From Eledone cirrhosa (Eukaryota; Mollusca; Cephalopoda; Octopoda; Eledonidae): 64,000 nucleotides of DNA. A program made the translations under genes and the position numbers. Under the pieces are notes generated by a model that searched no databases, was not told the origin of the DNA, and saw only the letters and a program-made list of their open reading frames with translations. Numbering within the stretch: the stretch's first letter is position 1; the number at the start of each line of letters is the position of its first letter. Positions 10,842 to 22,559 of this stretch are shown piece after piece. The stretch is taken from NCBI GenBank assembly GCA_964016885.1, contig OZ024742.1, positions 115,315,439 through 115,379,438 of the forward strand, read 5' to 3'.

Positions 10842-11174
10842 TCAGGTTATAAATTGGGTGTTGAGCTCTAGTCTATTATTGATTGGTGGATGTGTTCTAT
10901 CTATAATGAGTGCTTCCTTGATTCTAAGATTACCGAGGTTTCTTTCTTTAGTTTCTATCCTAACTGTTATGTTTTTATCAGTGTTTTTGCATTTAACTAG
11001 GTGTTTCTTAAATGAGGAAGCGTTAGTATTGAGGTGTTCTTTTATTCTTATGTGGAGTGATCTGGTGGTGCTACCTACGTAGAAGTTGTTGCATTTGTCA
11101 CACTCTAGTCTGTAAACTACGTAAGCCTGGTGGCATAGGTCTGTGTCGTTGATGGGGCAGTTGGCTGGTCTGCA
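10842..11174 (-). pseudogene. P3 PLE GIY-YIG endonuclease C-terminus, left palindrome arm
   Basis: Mirror image of the right arm. Minus-strand translation gives 'NCPINDTDLCHQAYVVYRLEC', 'NFYVGSTT' and the 'HLNTNASSFKKHLVKCKNTD' block, ending at a stop at 10842-10844. One visible residue difference from the right arm lies just after the GIY-YIG core (Ser for Pro in the 'RPLHIRIKEH' segment). The reading frame is open but begins at the palindrome centre, so the RT is absent. Confidence 0.85.
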
Positions 11175-11506
11175 GCAGACTAGCCAACTGCCCCATCAAC
11201 GACACAGACCTATGCCACCAGGCTTACGTAGTTTACAGACTAGAGTGTGACAAATGCAACAACTTCTACGTAGGTAGCACCACCAGACCACTCCACATAA
11301 GAATAAAAGAACACCTCAATACTAACGCTTCCTCATTTAAGAAACACCTAGTTAAATGCAAAAACACTGATAAAAACATAACAGTTAGGATAGAAACTAA
11401 AGAAAGAAACCTCGGTAATCTTAGAATCAAGGAAGCACTCATTATAGATAGAACACATCCACCAATCAATAATAGACTAGAGCTCAACACCCAATTTATA
11501 ACCTGA
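11174..11506 (+). pseudogene. P3 PLE GIY-YIG endonuclease C-terminus, right palindrome arm
   Basis: Open frame with 'CPINDTDLC' (two-cysteine motif), then the nuclease strands 'AYVVYRLECDKCNNFYVGST', the arginine helix 'TRPLHIRIKEHLN', and the late conserved 'IRIKEALIIDRTHPPINNRL' that holds the catalytic Glu. Stop at 11504-11506. The domain appears complete and undamaged, but there is no upstream RT because the palindrome turns around at 11174. In PLEs this domain is thought to nick the target for integration. Confidence 0.85.
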
Positions 11507-11880
11507 TAGGGCCTCTAGCCCCACTTTACACACCCCACACACACGCACGCACACACCTCCACTTATTCTCTCTCACACATACACACACAAAACCAGTTCT
11601 AACACCAGATAACACCTACCCCCCACTTTTACGATTAGACCTATCTTCCCACACTCACACACACACATACCTACACCTTCATGCTTTCTCCCACACACAT
11701 ATACAGGCACGCATATAACATTTACAAAACACAACAAAAACATAAACAAACCCCTCTTAAAGGGAGACTACTCTTTACCCACCTAATTTTAATTCTTTGA
11801 TATTAAAGTTAGAACTCTATACTATTTCCGGTCAGCATGGCTTCATTGGAAATTTAGACGCTGGTCTGAGACTTTTACTT

Positions 11881-11909
11881 CCCTCCGAAGAAGAGATATT
11901 ATCTCGAAA
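11881..11909 (+). ncRNA. degenerate hammerhead-like hairpin, P3 3' UTR (mirrored at 10440-10467)
   Basis: Same position in the 3' UTR as 7179-7203, with hairpin GAGAT/ATCTC then GAAA, but CTGAAGA has become CCGAAGA, which breaks the conserved CUGANGA. A mirror copy sits in the left arm on the minus strand. Confidence 0.35.
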
Positions 11910-12074
11910 ATTAAGGACATTTAAATAAATTCAAGGTGAAAGACGAATTCTCATCAATATCTCTCACTATTGCATTCTTTTTCTATGTCCATATCTGCAT
12001 TGTCTTGGCCTTATTACACATATTCTAACGTTTATACCTCATTACACAATGCTTCAAGTGAACTATAACCTCCT

Positions 12075-12250
<176 letters not shown>

Positions 12251-12289
12251 GTCATAGAAATAAATCTACTGTGGAATATAAACACATTC

Positions 12290-14440
12290 AAATATTTCTA
12301 CCTCCCAGCCCACATGGAATCCCAACAAAATCTTCCCACATTAACAACTACAACAGGTATCACTCGAACATAAAAAAGCCCCATAACATAAAAAAAACTA
12401 TGTATCCAAGAAATAATCCACCCAGACAACATGAACCCCATAAGAGAACTCTTTCAAAATAACAACTACAATATATACCCCCTCCATCACCACATTAACT
12501 CTCAGAAAAAAAATACAGATCAATACAAAACAGACCAGCAGACTACAATTACACCCATCCAAAATTATAATTTTAGAAAAAATGCTAAAATACCAGGAGA
12601 CCCCATACCAGGAGACCGCTTTCAAAGATATCACTAATATCCACATAGATTAACATATTAAGTAAGGGACTGAAATTCACACCATACCACAAAATCTAAC
12701 TTCCCCGAAATGAATAATTACGTAGACTAACCCTGACGACGAATCAATAGTTAGAAATAAAAGTGATTTCTGCCCACAGAATGGAAGGAACAAAACAATG
12801 GACACCTACTGCGAACGGAACATCATCTTTCCCTATGAAAAAATTACAAATAAAACCTCGAAATCGAACTTTTTAAACACGAATGGAAATAATTATTCAC
12901 ACTTCGAGCTAAATCTGAAATAACCAGCAAAGAAGCCGATAAAGAGTACTCAAGTCATCATCAATATTGACTACAATAGGAGCCTGGCAATTAAATCTTA
13001 TACGACAACAAATACCTCCAAAAAAGTGAAAACTACAAACAAACTGAAGACCCTTTATAGTAGGCCTTGTGTGTGAAACCCACAGGCTTAGCAACTTTCT
13101 GAACATACTACTAAAGCCCTTTTTAAAACATATACAGATTTACATACGGGTTGACATTGATAAGCTGAACGACCTACATAAAACAGTAAGTGAAGACACA
13201 ACTGTTGTCTCCTTTGACGTATATATACATATATATATACATATGTACTAGACACTTAACTCTGGCTGGAAGCTATAAGTAATAGAACGCAAATGCTCCA
13301 TCCGCATTTGCCAATCCCATGACCTCCAAATACCTGATCCAAATACCTGATCCACCGAAACTCAGCTGTTTCGGACCACACAAAAATCAACATACTGATT
13401 ACGGACTTAGTAAGAGCGATGAGAAACGTGTCCCGCAGGAGCAACCCCAATGAATTCTAAACACATACAACACTTCATCCAGAACACATGCAGTTCTCTG
13501 GCTACAATCAGAGAAACAAGATCAGGGTATACAACAGATTGTAGAATATTATGCAAATAAGACTTGCCGCATATATAGGAACACATTTTAGAACAGAATA
13601 GAAAGCATTAGGAATAAGTCAAATAATATAATCTCATGGTATGATAGCAATAAATACCAGAGTGTAATGTTCGTCAATACAACCGCTAGAGGGGAACTAT
13701 CTTACAGATTTAGAAGGGCCCAAAGCAAGCACCAATTAAATATTAAGATAGTTGAAAGACCATGTATCCCCATACAATTCCTAATTAGCAAATCATTTTG
13801 AAATGGGTATGATTTGCTAATTAGGAATTTTGCTGATAGGAAATGCATAGTCTGGAAGCTAAGCCCGAAAATTAACTTCAACACTAGGAACGCAGCATAA
13901 AGCATAAGATGTACTGAGGGACAATGTAGGAATAAGAATATAACATGCATAGCTGAAACAGCGCGTGGCATAGGAGAAATTATAAGTGAACACTTGGAAG
14001 AACTTCAGAATGGGAAAAACTCATCAGTAGTCCACCAACATATCAAAATAGAACATAGGGGCACGTTGGAGGACATAGAGTTAAAGATGATATCCTCACA
14101 CTGAAAAGACAAAATGCTCGGGTAAATAACAGAGGCAACAACTATAAACGAACTCCAACCTAAATAAAACAGAACGAATGAGTGGAATAGCAACATCACA
14201 ACAAGTAATTAAGGACACAATTAAGACATATACACACACACCCGGATATACGCAACATAAGTGCACAACACAAAACAGACAAAAGAAAGATGGTGTAGGA
14301 CAGAACAAAGGAGATACACATAAAATAAAACCCTAGTCACTGAGGAGGTTACAGAATGTGTGATGACAGAGCTTTGGTAATAATTAAACAACCTTCCAAT
14401 TATCTGAACAACCAACCAACCGGAAATTTATAATAAATTG
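12290..14440 (+). pseudogene. Penelope-like element P2, heavily decayed copy
   Basis: N-terminal traces include 'KGLKFTPYHK' (about 12665). The RT is clearest at 13069-13218: 'FLNILLKPFLKHIQ...DIDKLNDLHKTVSEDTTVVSFDV', which is motif A, then cut by a TA insertion at about 13220. Downstream in several frames come 'SKYLIHRNSAVS', 'MQFSGYNQRNKIRVY', 'VMFVNTTARGELSYR', 'NFADRKCIVWKLSPKIN', 'SIRCTEGQCRN', 'ITCIAETARGIGEIISEHL' and 'NEWNSNITTSN', collinear with the intact P2 copy at 45.2-46.4 kb. The nuclease 'TYIGETARS' has become 'ITCIAETARG'. Many stops and shifts; long dead. The 3' UTR reaches about 14440, where 'CCGGAAATTTATAATAAATT' matches the minus-strand copy near 40.63 kb. Confidence 0.8.
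13776..13829. repeat. 20-bp inverted duplication inside the P2 relic
   Basis: AATTCCTAATTAGCAAATCA at 13776-13795 is followed 14 bases later by its exact reverse complement at 13810-13829, interrupting the protein between 'FLISK' and 'NFADRKC'. Confidence 0.85.
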
Positions 14441-14456
14441 CAGTGAAAACACACAC

Positions 14457-14471
14457 AGACACACACACACA

Positions 14472-14517
<46 letters not shown>
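14457..14517. repeat. CA then TA microsatellite
   Basis: Follows the 3' end of the P2 relic directly. Confidence 0.9.
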
Positions 14518-14519
<2 letters not shown>

Positions 14520-15696
14520 CATTCCCATACAAGCATCCAACATCCTGCTGATAGACACTAATCTCCATATACCAAATTTCAGCACTTGTGTGAACGTCTT
14601 TATTTTAAGATTTGCATAATGAACATATCTACATACCTGGTCGACGATTTGGAATGTTTAGATTGAGTGGTGGATCAAAACAACGAAGGAAAATATATGC
14701 TTTGAAAATAAATATAAATTGTTTTTATTATTTTGATGGCCTACACCGAGAGTTTTTACTAGTGAAACCATCATTGCGATTGAAGTTGAATGTTTCGTGG
14801 TAAACTACCAATCTATCGAACCTGTTAAAATCTGGAGTATTCTATTACACAATCGGGACCTCCCCGGTACATTAGGCTTTTCCACCATTCCCCATTTTCT
14901 TTAGAGTGCTAGAACTATCTCATTTAATTTCAAAATATATTAATTGTTAAATTTCATGTTGCGTGAAAGACCCAGTATGCGAATATAAGGTTGTTTAAAT
15001 TTATCTCCTGCCAAATCAACATCTCTTTTCCTGTCTAATGATTTCCCAGGTGTAACTTCTGCATCTATTTCAGTCGATTTATGATAAAAGTTTGTTGCGT
15101 TTTTCATTCCTTCTTTTTCCTACTTAGAGAGTTTAAGATTTATAGTTGTGAACCTATAATTGTGATAGATACAAAGTAATGGATCTTTTCCTGTGGTTTA
15201 GTGTGAAACTATATGTATATTGTTACTTGTTGAATATGAGAAGGCCATGGCTTCAATCTATTTAGATGCATATTTGAAAGAAATCTTCCATTTTGTGTAA
15301 TTAGTATCACTCATGGTATGTAAGTTCACGTGAAGTAGAAATATATAGATTAATAGGAATTAGAAAATTCGTGTGATACGTTGATAGTATTTTAAAATGA
15401 TTTTACAGTTATTGTCGTAGCACTGTGTCTGATAAAGTATTAATTGACAAATTATTGGATCATACATCATTTAAAAATCGTATAAAAGAAATTTAAATAA
15501 TCATACTACAAGTACTGTCCGTATTTTGCGAAGAGCAATGACAATGTAATGTTGGGAAGGCGAGGTGGGTAGATCAATTTATAATTGGACCATCATTTTA
15601 CTTCATCCATTATAGTTTGTATTCCATTCTGACTTCAAATATTCATACTTTTGTAAAAGGAATGTATAAACAGTAACTATTCTAATTGGTTTTACT

Positions 15697-15700
<4 letters not shown>
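14518..15700. other. no recognisable gene
   Basis: AT-rich DNA with only short open frames and no conserved motif that I can see. Confidence 0.5.

Positions 15701-15738
<38 letters not shown>
15701..15738. repeat. (TA)n microsatellite
   Basis: TA dinucleotide run. Confidence 0.95.
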
Positions 15739-15741
<3 letters not shown>

Positions 15742-16351
15742 GCACTACCATTGTTACCATCGCTTTCCTCTAGCCATGGGGCTTGGATACATGAACCGAA
15801 TGATACCATTCTATTTTCTATCAATGTGAACTGCTATTTCTAATAGCTATCTTTTCACCCCTTGATAATTTGTGTGTGAGACACGTTGGCTGAGCGCTTC
15901 TGAAAGGAGCTAATAGATTGATTCTTTTTAGCTTCCCGTCCCTACGTAAAATTTGTAAATCAGTGGCTAGTTGAGAGATAGAGTCCTATCGGTTGACAGT
16001 TAATCGCTTTACCCCTGTCGGTTGTCACAAACAGTTATGACCGGCATGGGCCGGTGTTTGGATTATGTCGATCAATTCGTTATTGATTAGGTGATACCCG
16101 CTGATGAAGCCGCATAAGCCGATTGTGCATTGTTGCATAATATAATCAGACAGATAGTGCAGTGCACATTACTGCTGCATTAGTGCTGCAGAAACCCGAG
16201 TCCGGGAACCTTATAGGCACCCGTTTTACGTGTGTTGTGTTGAGGCAAATAACTATGTGTATACTCTGGTAATATATCTTACATTGCCCATTGAGTGCGT
16301 GGAGATACAACCGGTACTGGCATTGATAAATATACTGGGTCCGTCAACCCT

Positions 16352-16354
<3 letters not shown>
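15739..16354. other. higher-GC block of unknown nature next to the hammerhead palindrome
   Basis: Bounded by TA tracts on both sides and clearly less AT-rich than its neighbours. No protein motif. Being adjacent to the hammerhead palindrome, it could be the body of the same non-coding element; a second copy would be needed to show that. Confidence 0.35.

Positions 16355-16383
<29 letters not shown>
16355..16383. repeat. (TA)n microsatellite
   Basis: TA run abutting the palindrome's left end. Confidence 0.95.
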
Positions 16384-16389
<6 letters not shown>

Positions 16390-16400
16390 TTAATATAGAT

Positions 16401-16453
16401 GAGATTCTACAGGACTAGAACTGTTTCATTCATTAGAAATCATCAGGAATCTC
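16401..16453 (-). ncRNA. hammerhead ribozyme, minus strand of palindrome
   Basis: Exact mirror of the plus-strand ribozyme; predicted cleavage on the minus strand falls between 16408 and 16407. RNA read from either strand could therefore self-cleave, although a read-through transcript could also fold into one long hairpin instead. Confidence 0.75.
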
Positions 16454-16454
16454 T

Positions 16455-16507
16455 GAGATTCCTGATGATTTCTAATGAATGAAACAGTTCTAGTCCTGTA
16501 GAATCTC
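16455..16507 (+). ncRNA. hammerhead ribozyme, plus strand of palindrome
   Basis: Stem I GAGATTC (16455-16461) pairs perfectly with GAATCTC (16501-16507). Core CTGATGA 16462-16468; stem II TTC/GAA with loop TAAT flanked by a U-U; GAAA 16481-16484; stem III CAG/CTG with an 8-nt loop; then U16499-A16500 as the U-H before the cleavage site. All conserved core positions are present. Stem II lacks the usual G-C closing pair, which may reduce activity. Confidence 0.78.
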
Positions 16508-16588
16508 ATCTATATTAAAACTATTATACTCTGCTATGTATTGAGTACCTTACTTACTGTGGTTACCTCCGATTCAACCCGGAATAAC

Positions 16589-16589
<1 letters not shown>

Positions 16590-16627
<38 letters not shown>
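16590..16627. repeat. (TA)n microsatellite
   Basis: TA dinucleotide run. Confidence 0.95.
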
Positions 16628-16629
<2 letters not shown>

Positions 16630-18025
16630 GATTTTATATATAGACGATTTCTAGCTATGAATATTCCATGGCTTGTTGCGTCAGATTGTATGTATAGCAT
16701 GCATTGTTACTTGCTTTCTCAAACTCGCAACAAAATATCATCTGTTATATATGACACTAAGAAAAGAATGCGTCATAATAATCCATCGCCCATCACATGC
16801 CACTTAGTGAGACGGCGGGGATCTATATGAATCTACAGATATCCAAGAAAACAATGAGAATTGTAATGAAGCATTGTATATTTAATAATATACTGTATAT
16901 TTATTAAAACACATTTTGAGGGACTTTCGCTATTAACGATAATGAAAACAATAATAATAATTCCAATGCTAATTCCTACGAAAGAATTATATTGGGAGAT
17001 ATGTTTATTTTAGAATTGACCATGTCGGTATTAGCAAGGTCACTGTATATCAGCACTGACTTAACGCACATAAATATATTGAACCCATACAATCTACTTT
17101 CCTCCCTTCAATTGAATACAAGAAATTGAGATTAAATGGGATTTAAAATATATTAATCCGTGATTTCCTAAGACTTCTCTGATCTATTTTTAGATATCAT
17201 GATTTATTAAACTTTCAAATTCCTGTCATTTATCTCATTGGAATTCTTGAATTTTACGTACATTTCATTGTAATTTCCTTTTTGAAAAAAAAAAAAAAGA
17301 AAGAAAAGAAAACATCTAGGCTCTATATAATAAGTGCACATCCAAACAACTACCATCTGTGGTTTCTTTTTTAATATCATCAATTTCAGTAGATCATAAT
17401 TTAATTTCATGCTCTTTACATTTATTGCCGTAAATATGTGTTGTATGAAAATTATGTATGACACTTTGCTGAAGAAATATTGTTACATATTATCATATTG
17501 AAATAAATCTTCTGCCATCTGCCATTCGTTTAAGACGTAAAGACAAGATTTTAGCTTTACAAATAATTAATGTTTCAAATATTTGACTAGAAATTCCATT
17601 ATTTGTTTACTAAATACATACTTGTAAAGGTATGCGTATTTTATCTATTGTTTACCTGATTTTTAGTAATTTTTCTCATATTAATATGCTCTTGAACTCA
17701 GGGACACCTCAAATGCATGAATTTATTGGCGCGTAGGATAACATGATTTATGATATTCCACGCTGATCTGTAATCTTCCACGATGAAAAACTGGGATCGA
17801 ATCATCATGCTTCTATATACCTTATTCCATCTGTTTGTCACTTTCTCTCTGAAAGTAATTGATTATCAAACATGGAGAATAATGTGCACTGCCAATGTTT
17901 GATGATGATATGAGATGAATTGCTGAATCCCGGAAGAAAGGAGAAAAAAGACTTACTAATATTTTATATTATTTATGATAATTATTTGAGGAATGTTTAT
18001 AATATCTGAATATTTTGACTAACAT
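16628..18025. other. AT-rich interval, no recognisable gene
   Basis: Contains a short A-rich run near 17286-17300 but no retroelement tail or coding motif that I can connect to it. Confidence 0.5.
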
Positions 18026-18029
18026 AGAT

Positions 18030-18240
<211 letters not shown>

Positions 18241-18249
18241 GCCACACCC

Positions 18250-20280
18250 CTGGATACATTTTCTCATGCACACATTTACTCATTTACACATTTACACATA
18301 TAAATATTATCATATCTATTAGAATTGTATCTTCGGGTATTTGGTTGATATCATGCTACATTGAGATAGCTTAGCCATGTGTGGGTATACATGCAGCTGA
18401 GGCATATGAGCACAAACAGGCAGACACTGCAAAATACACAAATGTGATAAGCGGACGTCTTATCCATTCATTTATGCCTACCGCTACATATAAGAACACA
18501 CAGGCACAGGCAGGTAAAATAAAAAATAAAGTTCGTCGCACATTTACACGCTTAACTATGCAAAGACATGCATGTATATGCACACAAACATAAATGCACA
18601 AGCTGTTTCTTGTTGAAGATTTCCTGTGTATATCACTGTTACTTTATTTTATTTGTGCTTTTAGTGAACAAACGCAAACAAGAAATTACTCCACATCATA
18701 TGTTGCTATTGTTTTGCTGTCGGTTAGAATCCGTATGGAAACAAATTATCGAAATATGTAAAACAGAAACAAATCAGAAATAACAAAAGCAAATACGAAA
18801 TATCTTTCACAGAGTTCAACAAGTTTTGTTAGGAATGATAATCGAAACTAAAAGACAAACAAAAAATTATGGCAATTCAATATATTTGAAATTCGTTAGA
18901 TTCTGTTTTTTCTTAATCGCTTTGGACAATATATTTTTGAGTATTTTCGATTAATTTAATTTAATAGAATTATGGAATATTTTATACAAAAGACGTTGGG
19001 CTATCGTATTTATATTCAAAACTGTGTTGATATCACAAATAAGTTCAACTGAAATCTGCTTTATAAGTATTCTGTAATCGTTTAATCAAACCCATACACA
19101 TGATCGGTAGTCAATTAGAAGTGTCACTGATGCATCGATTAGTATATAGTGCTCTGAATTCAAAATGACCGATTCGGTCTTCTATCTACATCCTTTTGTC
19201 GACAATGATGTGAGCTTTCCATGTGAAGAGTACGATGTCTGAAATGACATGAGCACGTAAACTACTTAGCGAAACATAACACGTCTTTGTGGTATTCCCA
19301 ATAACGGGTTCCAGACATACTGGTTTAATTGGTATCCATCAATTGTGACATATTGGCAAAATTCATATTGTATTCTGTATTTAAATACCATTGATATCTA
19401 CTTTACCCATCCTCTTTTTAATGCAGATAAAGAAAATACTAGCAAAGTGTATGTGCGATTCTCAATCCCTCTATCTGATACACATAAGATGAACCACAGG
19501 GCGAGCGTGCTTTCTCACAACTATATGAACTGTCTCAGCACATACTCGATTGATGAACGGATTGATGAAATCGTAAAAATGCTAGTCAATCCTTGATCAA
19601 GTCATGACTGGTTGATGCTTTATCTCTAACAATATATTTGTACCTTCACAAGGCGTAATATGTATCCGTCTACATCAATTCCCCAAGACAGTGAATGGGA
19701 AATTGTTGCCAATCATCCAAGTATGATTGTACTGGTGTACAATGGCTGGAACTGGTACATACTTACAGCGTGCATTTACGATTTCACAGTGTATTTTCAT
19801 CTTAATTTGGTGAAATCATTAATTATGATACAACGCAAACACGTACACTTCTTCGCCCACTTATTCTAGGGAGGGTTGTGGAGGAGGTATCGATCATGAC
19901 TTCCAGTGCGTTATATCAGGGAAACCATTCCCAATTTATTCAGATGCATTCTCTACAAATACCAGCCGAGTTCATAAATACTATACAACCATCTAGTTCG
20001 CGGCATTTTGCTAAAACTCCTACCGATTGGCTTTGCTAGTAAAATCTGTTCAACGATTCAGTCTTGAGGCATTCTGATAACATGCCCTTTGTTTCGGAGC
20101 TGTGATCTCTGAATTATCATAGGTAGCGGCTTTAAGCTGAACGACTTTCTGATTTCTGAGCTAGGCACTCTACCGAGTGACGTTACTCCGAAGACCCTTC
20201 CCAGGCACACAATTGCGGCCGTCTGTATTCCCGATCATATTCTTTCGGAAATTACCCAAGATCCATGACCATATGTAGCG
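18250..20280. other. no recognisable gene
   Basis: Open frames of 60-83 residues occur (for example 19345-19596) but show no known motif, repeat or codon signature. I see nothing to support a gene. Confidence 0.5.
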
Positions 20281-20282
20281 AA

Positions 20283-20735
20283 TTGACCATGGTGAATTTG
20301 GCTTTTACAACTATCTCCATTCTTTTGATAACAGAATGCTGAAGCTGGAACATTACAAAACCAGCTTTGTAATTCGTGCATACAATTCAGCCGCCTGCTT
20401 TCCATCACTCATGATCACGACCTAGAGTTAATTGAAATCCACCGCCTAATTCATAGGAACTCTTCTAAATGTTGAGTGATATGCTGAATGTATACCGTTA
20501 TACACAAAAATAGGGAGTTTAGCTTTTCAACTACCTTCATTCTTCTGACAACCGAATGATGAAGCTAGCGCATTAGTAGAGAGCACATGCAATTCCTACA
20601 GATAATCCAGCTTCATATCATACATCAGTCATAATCACTGCCCTGGGATACTTCAGTCCAACCACCTGCCTCAGAAAAACTTTGCTGACATGTAGAGCGG
20701 TATACCGATGTTACACCGGCATAGACATGAAGAGT
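20283..20735. repeat. degenerate two-copy tandem repeat, about 230-bp unit
   Basis: Both units run in the same order through a 'TTTTACAACTA/TTTTCAACTA' word, 'TTCTTTTGATAACAGAATG / TTCTTCTGACAACCGAATG', an 'AATTC' block, 'CATCACTCATGATCAC / CATCAGTCATAATCAC' and a 'TATACCG' word. Divergence is high, so an old tandem duplication is likely. Confidence 0.55.
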
Positions 20736-22341
20736 TTGGTCAAGTCTATTAGAAATGATTTTTCAGATTTTACAGAGTTGCTACTGCAGTAACTAGGTTA
20801 CATTCTTTTACCTCATACCAGTAATAATGACCAAAATTCAATTGTGTAAATAATGATCATAAACTGTAGATCAAAAGGTTACTAGTCCATTATAACTACA
20901 CCTGTATATCGCTGTTAATTTATGCCATCGACCTTAGCATGGTGAAGGTAAAACTAAATGCAGAACTCAAATGAATATAAATAAATAACGATTTCTGATT
21001 TAGGCACTGATTTTGGACTTGAGCCCATAGTTCAGAATATAATAGAAATAGTTTTTCCCATGCCCTAATGATACTACCGTCACGCACACATATACAAGAA
21101 CACACACATAAACACACACATAGTATAGATATAGAGAAAAGTCCATTATATTGATTTATCTAAATAGCATATTTTATTGACATCGGAAATGTGGAATTTA
21201 AAATTGACACTGATGTAATTTTTAGTCCGAACGTACCATTTTAGGTGTAAATACTGCAATACAATTGTATTCAGCATTCTCCCCATTTTGTTATGCAGTT
21301 TCGTCAACATATTTCTTCTACTGAAATATTTCTTCACCATTATGTCACCGTGTTAGCCGCTGCGATCATATATCAATAACAAATACTACAATTAACTCTA
21401 CATTTCAAGTAGTGTTTTCCATGACTACATCAACAAATACATAATATGCCAGAGACAGGGATATGCATAGAGATAGATTTATCTGCTATTTCAAACACAG
21501 TGTAACACCAGATAAATTACAATTGTTCGTGTTTATATGTATGTATAAAATTATCGAGTTAGTAAAATTTCAGCATTATCTTGAAATCTAATATCATTAC
21601 CTTTTTAAAGATAATATTCGTTATAAGAACATTAGGGACAATAGTTTGACATTACATTTAAAATATACTTTCCTTATTTCTGGTGATAATATTGAAGTGG
21701 TGAAAGTTTTAATTAGCATTAATACCCGATCGTAAAGAACTATTTAGTAGAGAGTAAATCTTTTTTTCTTATTCTTCATTTATATTTATTCTCCGTTCTA
21801 ATTTTCCTTAGTCTATAATTTCCACTGTTATAATGGCATATATAGTATCAGGAATGTTTCAGTGTTAATCATCATAAAAATCTTTGTCAATTTAAGAATT
21901 TCGTTAGCAGTTCAAAGATAATGATATATAATTAGTATCATTAGAATCAATGTTTTTATCGGTTTGGCCTGTAGAAAAACATAGCAGTTATGTTAACGAT
22001 TAAGATTCGATGCAGCGTATCAGTTAGAAACTATTGAATAGAGGAGTAAATGTACTCATATTTAGATGTCAGTGATGTAAAATTAACATTAGAATGCTTA
22101 ATATGAAAATCCATATAATGTGCTCACAAACGCACATACATGTGTGTATGAGTGTCAGATACAGTACATCACCAGTCAAACAAAGTCGTATCACAATTTG
22201 TTTTGTTAGAAGATTCAATTCTATTGTAAGCGTTTTTGACAAGTCAAAGATTTCCGCATAGAATTCTCATTTCAGGTCACTAGGCTCGGAACACCCATAA
22301 AATGTGATCAGGGCTGACTATTACCTCTTAATTAATGATAT
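20736..22341. other. AT-rich interval, no recognisable gene
   Basis: Nothing beyond short compositional open frames. Confidence 0.5.
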
Positions 22342-22512
<171 letters not shown>

Positions 22513-22559
22513 ACCCCCCCCCACATAAATATATGTGTATATATATATATATATATATG

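Larger units (their letters stand above)
10311..12036. repeat. near-perfect 1.7-kb palindrome of two P3 PLE 3' ends
   Basis: Outermost 'TATAAACGTT' (10311) mirrors 'AACGTTTATA' (ending 12036) and the arms stay complementary to a centre at 11174, where 'GGTCTGC' and 'GCAGACT' flank a single base. Arms are about 862 bp with only occasional mismatches and roughly one 1-bp indel. Each arm carries the same 3' half of a P3 PLE: end of the GIY-YIG domain, CA-rich 3' UTR and degenerate hairpin motif. The arrangement is head to head, joined inside the coding sequence. Confidence 0.92.
16384..16524. repeat. perfect 141-bp palindrome
   Basis: Seventy-base arms around a single central T at 16454 (GGAATCTC-T-GAGATTCC). 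I see no mismatch in either arm. Both strands encode the same hammerhead ribozyme. Confidence 0.95.

Noticed and set aside
16098..16124. CTGATGA followed by a possible hairpin, considered as another hammerhead
   Set aside because: The two GCC blocks do not pair with each other and GAAA is replaced by GATT.
17471..17504. CTGAAGA...GAAA with AATAT/ATATT pairing
   Set aside because: The pairing is AT-only in AT-rich DNA and not linked to any element end; expected by chance.
19345..19869. Two short open frames (83 and 69 residues) as possible host exons
   Set aside because: No motif, no convincing splice signals that I can tie to them, no paralogue in the window.
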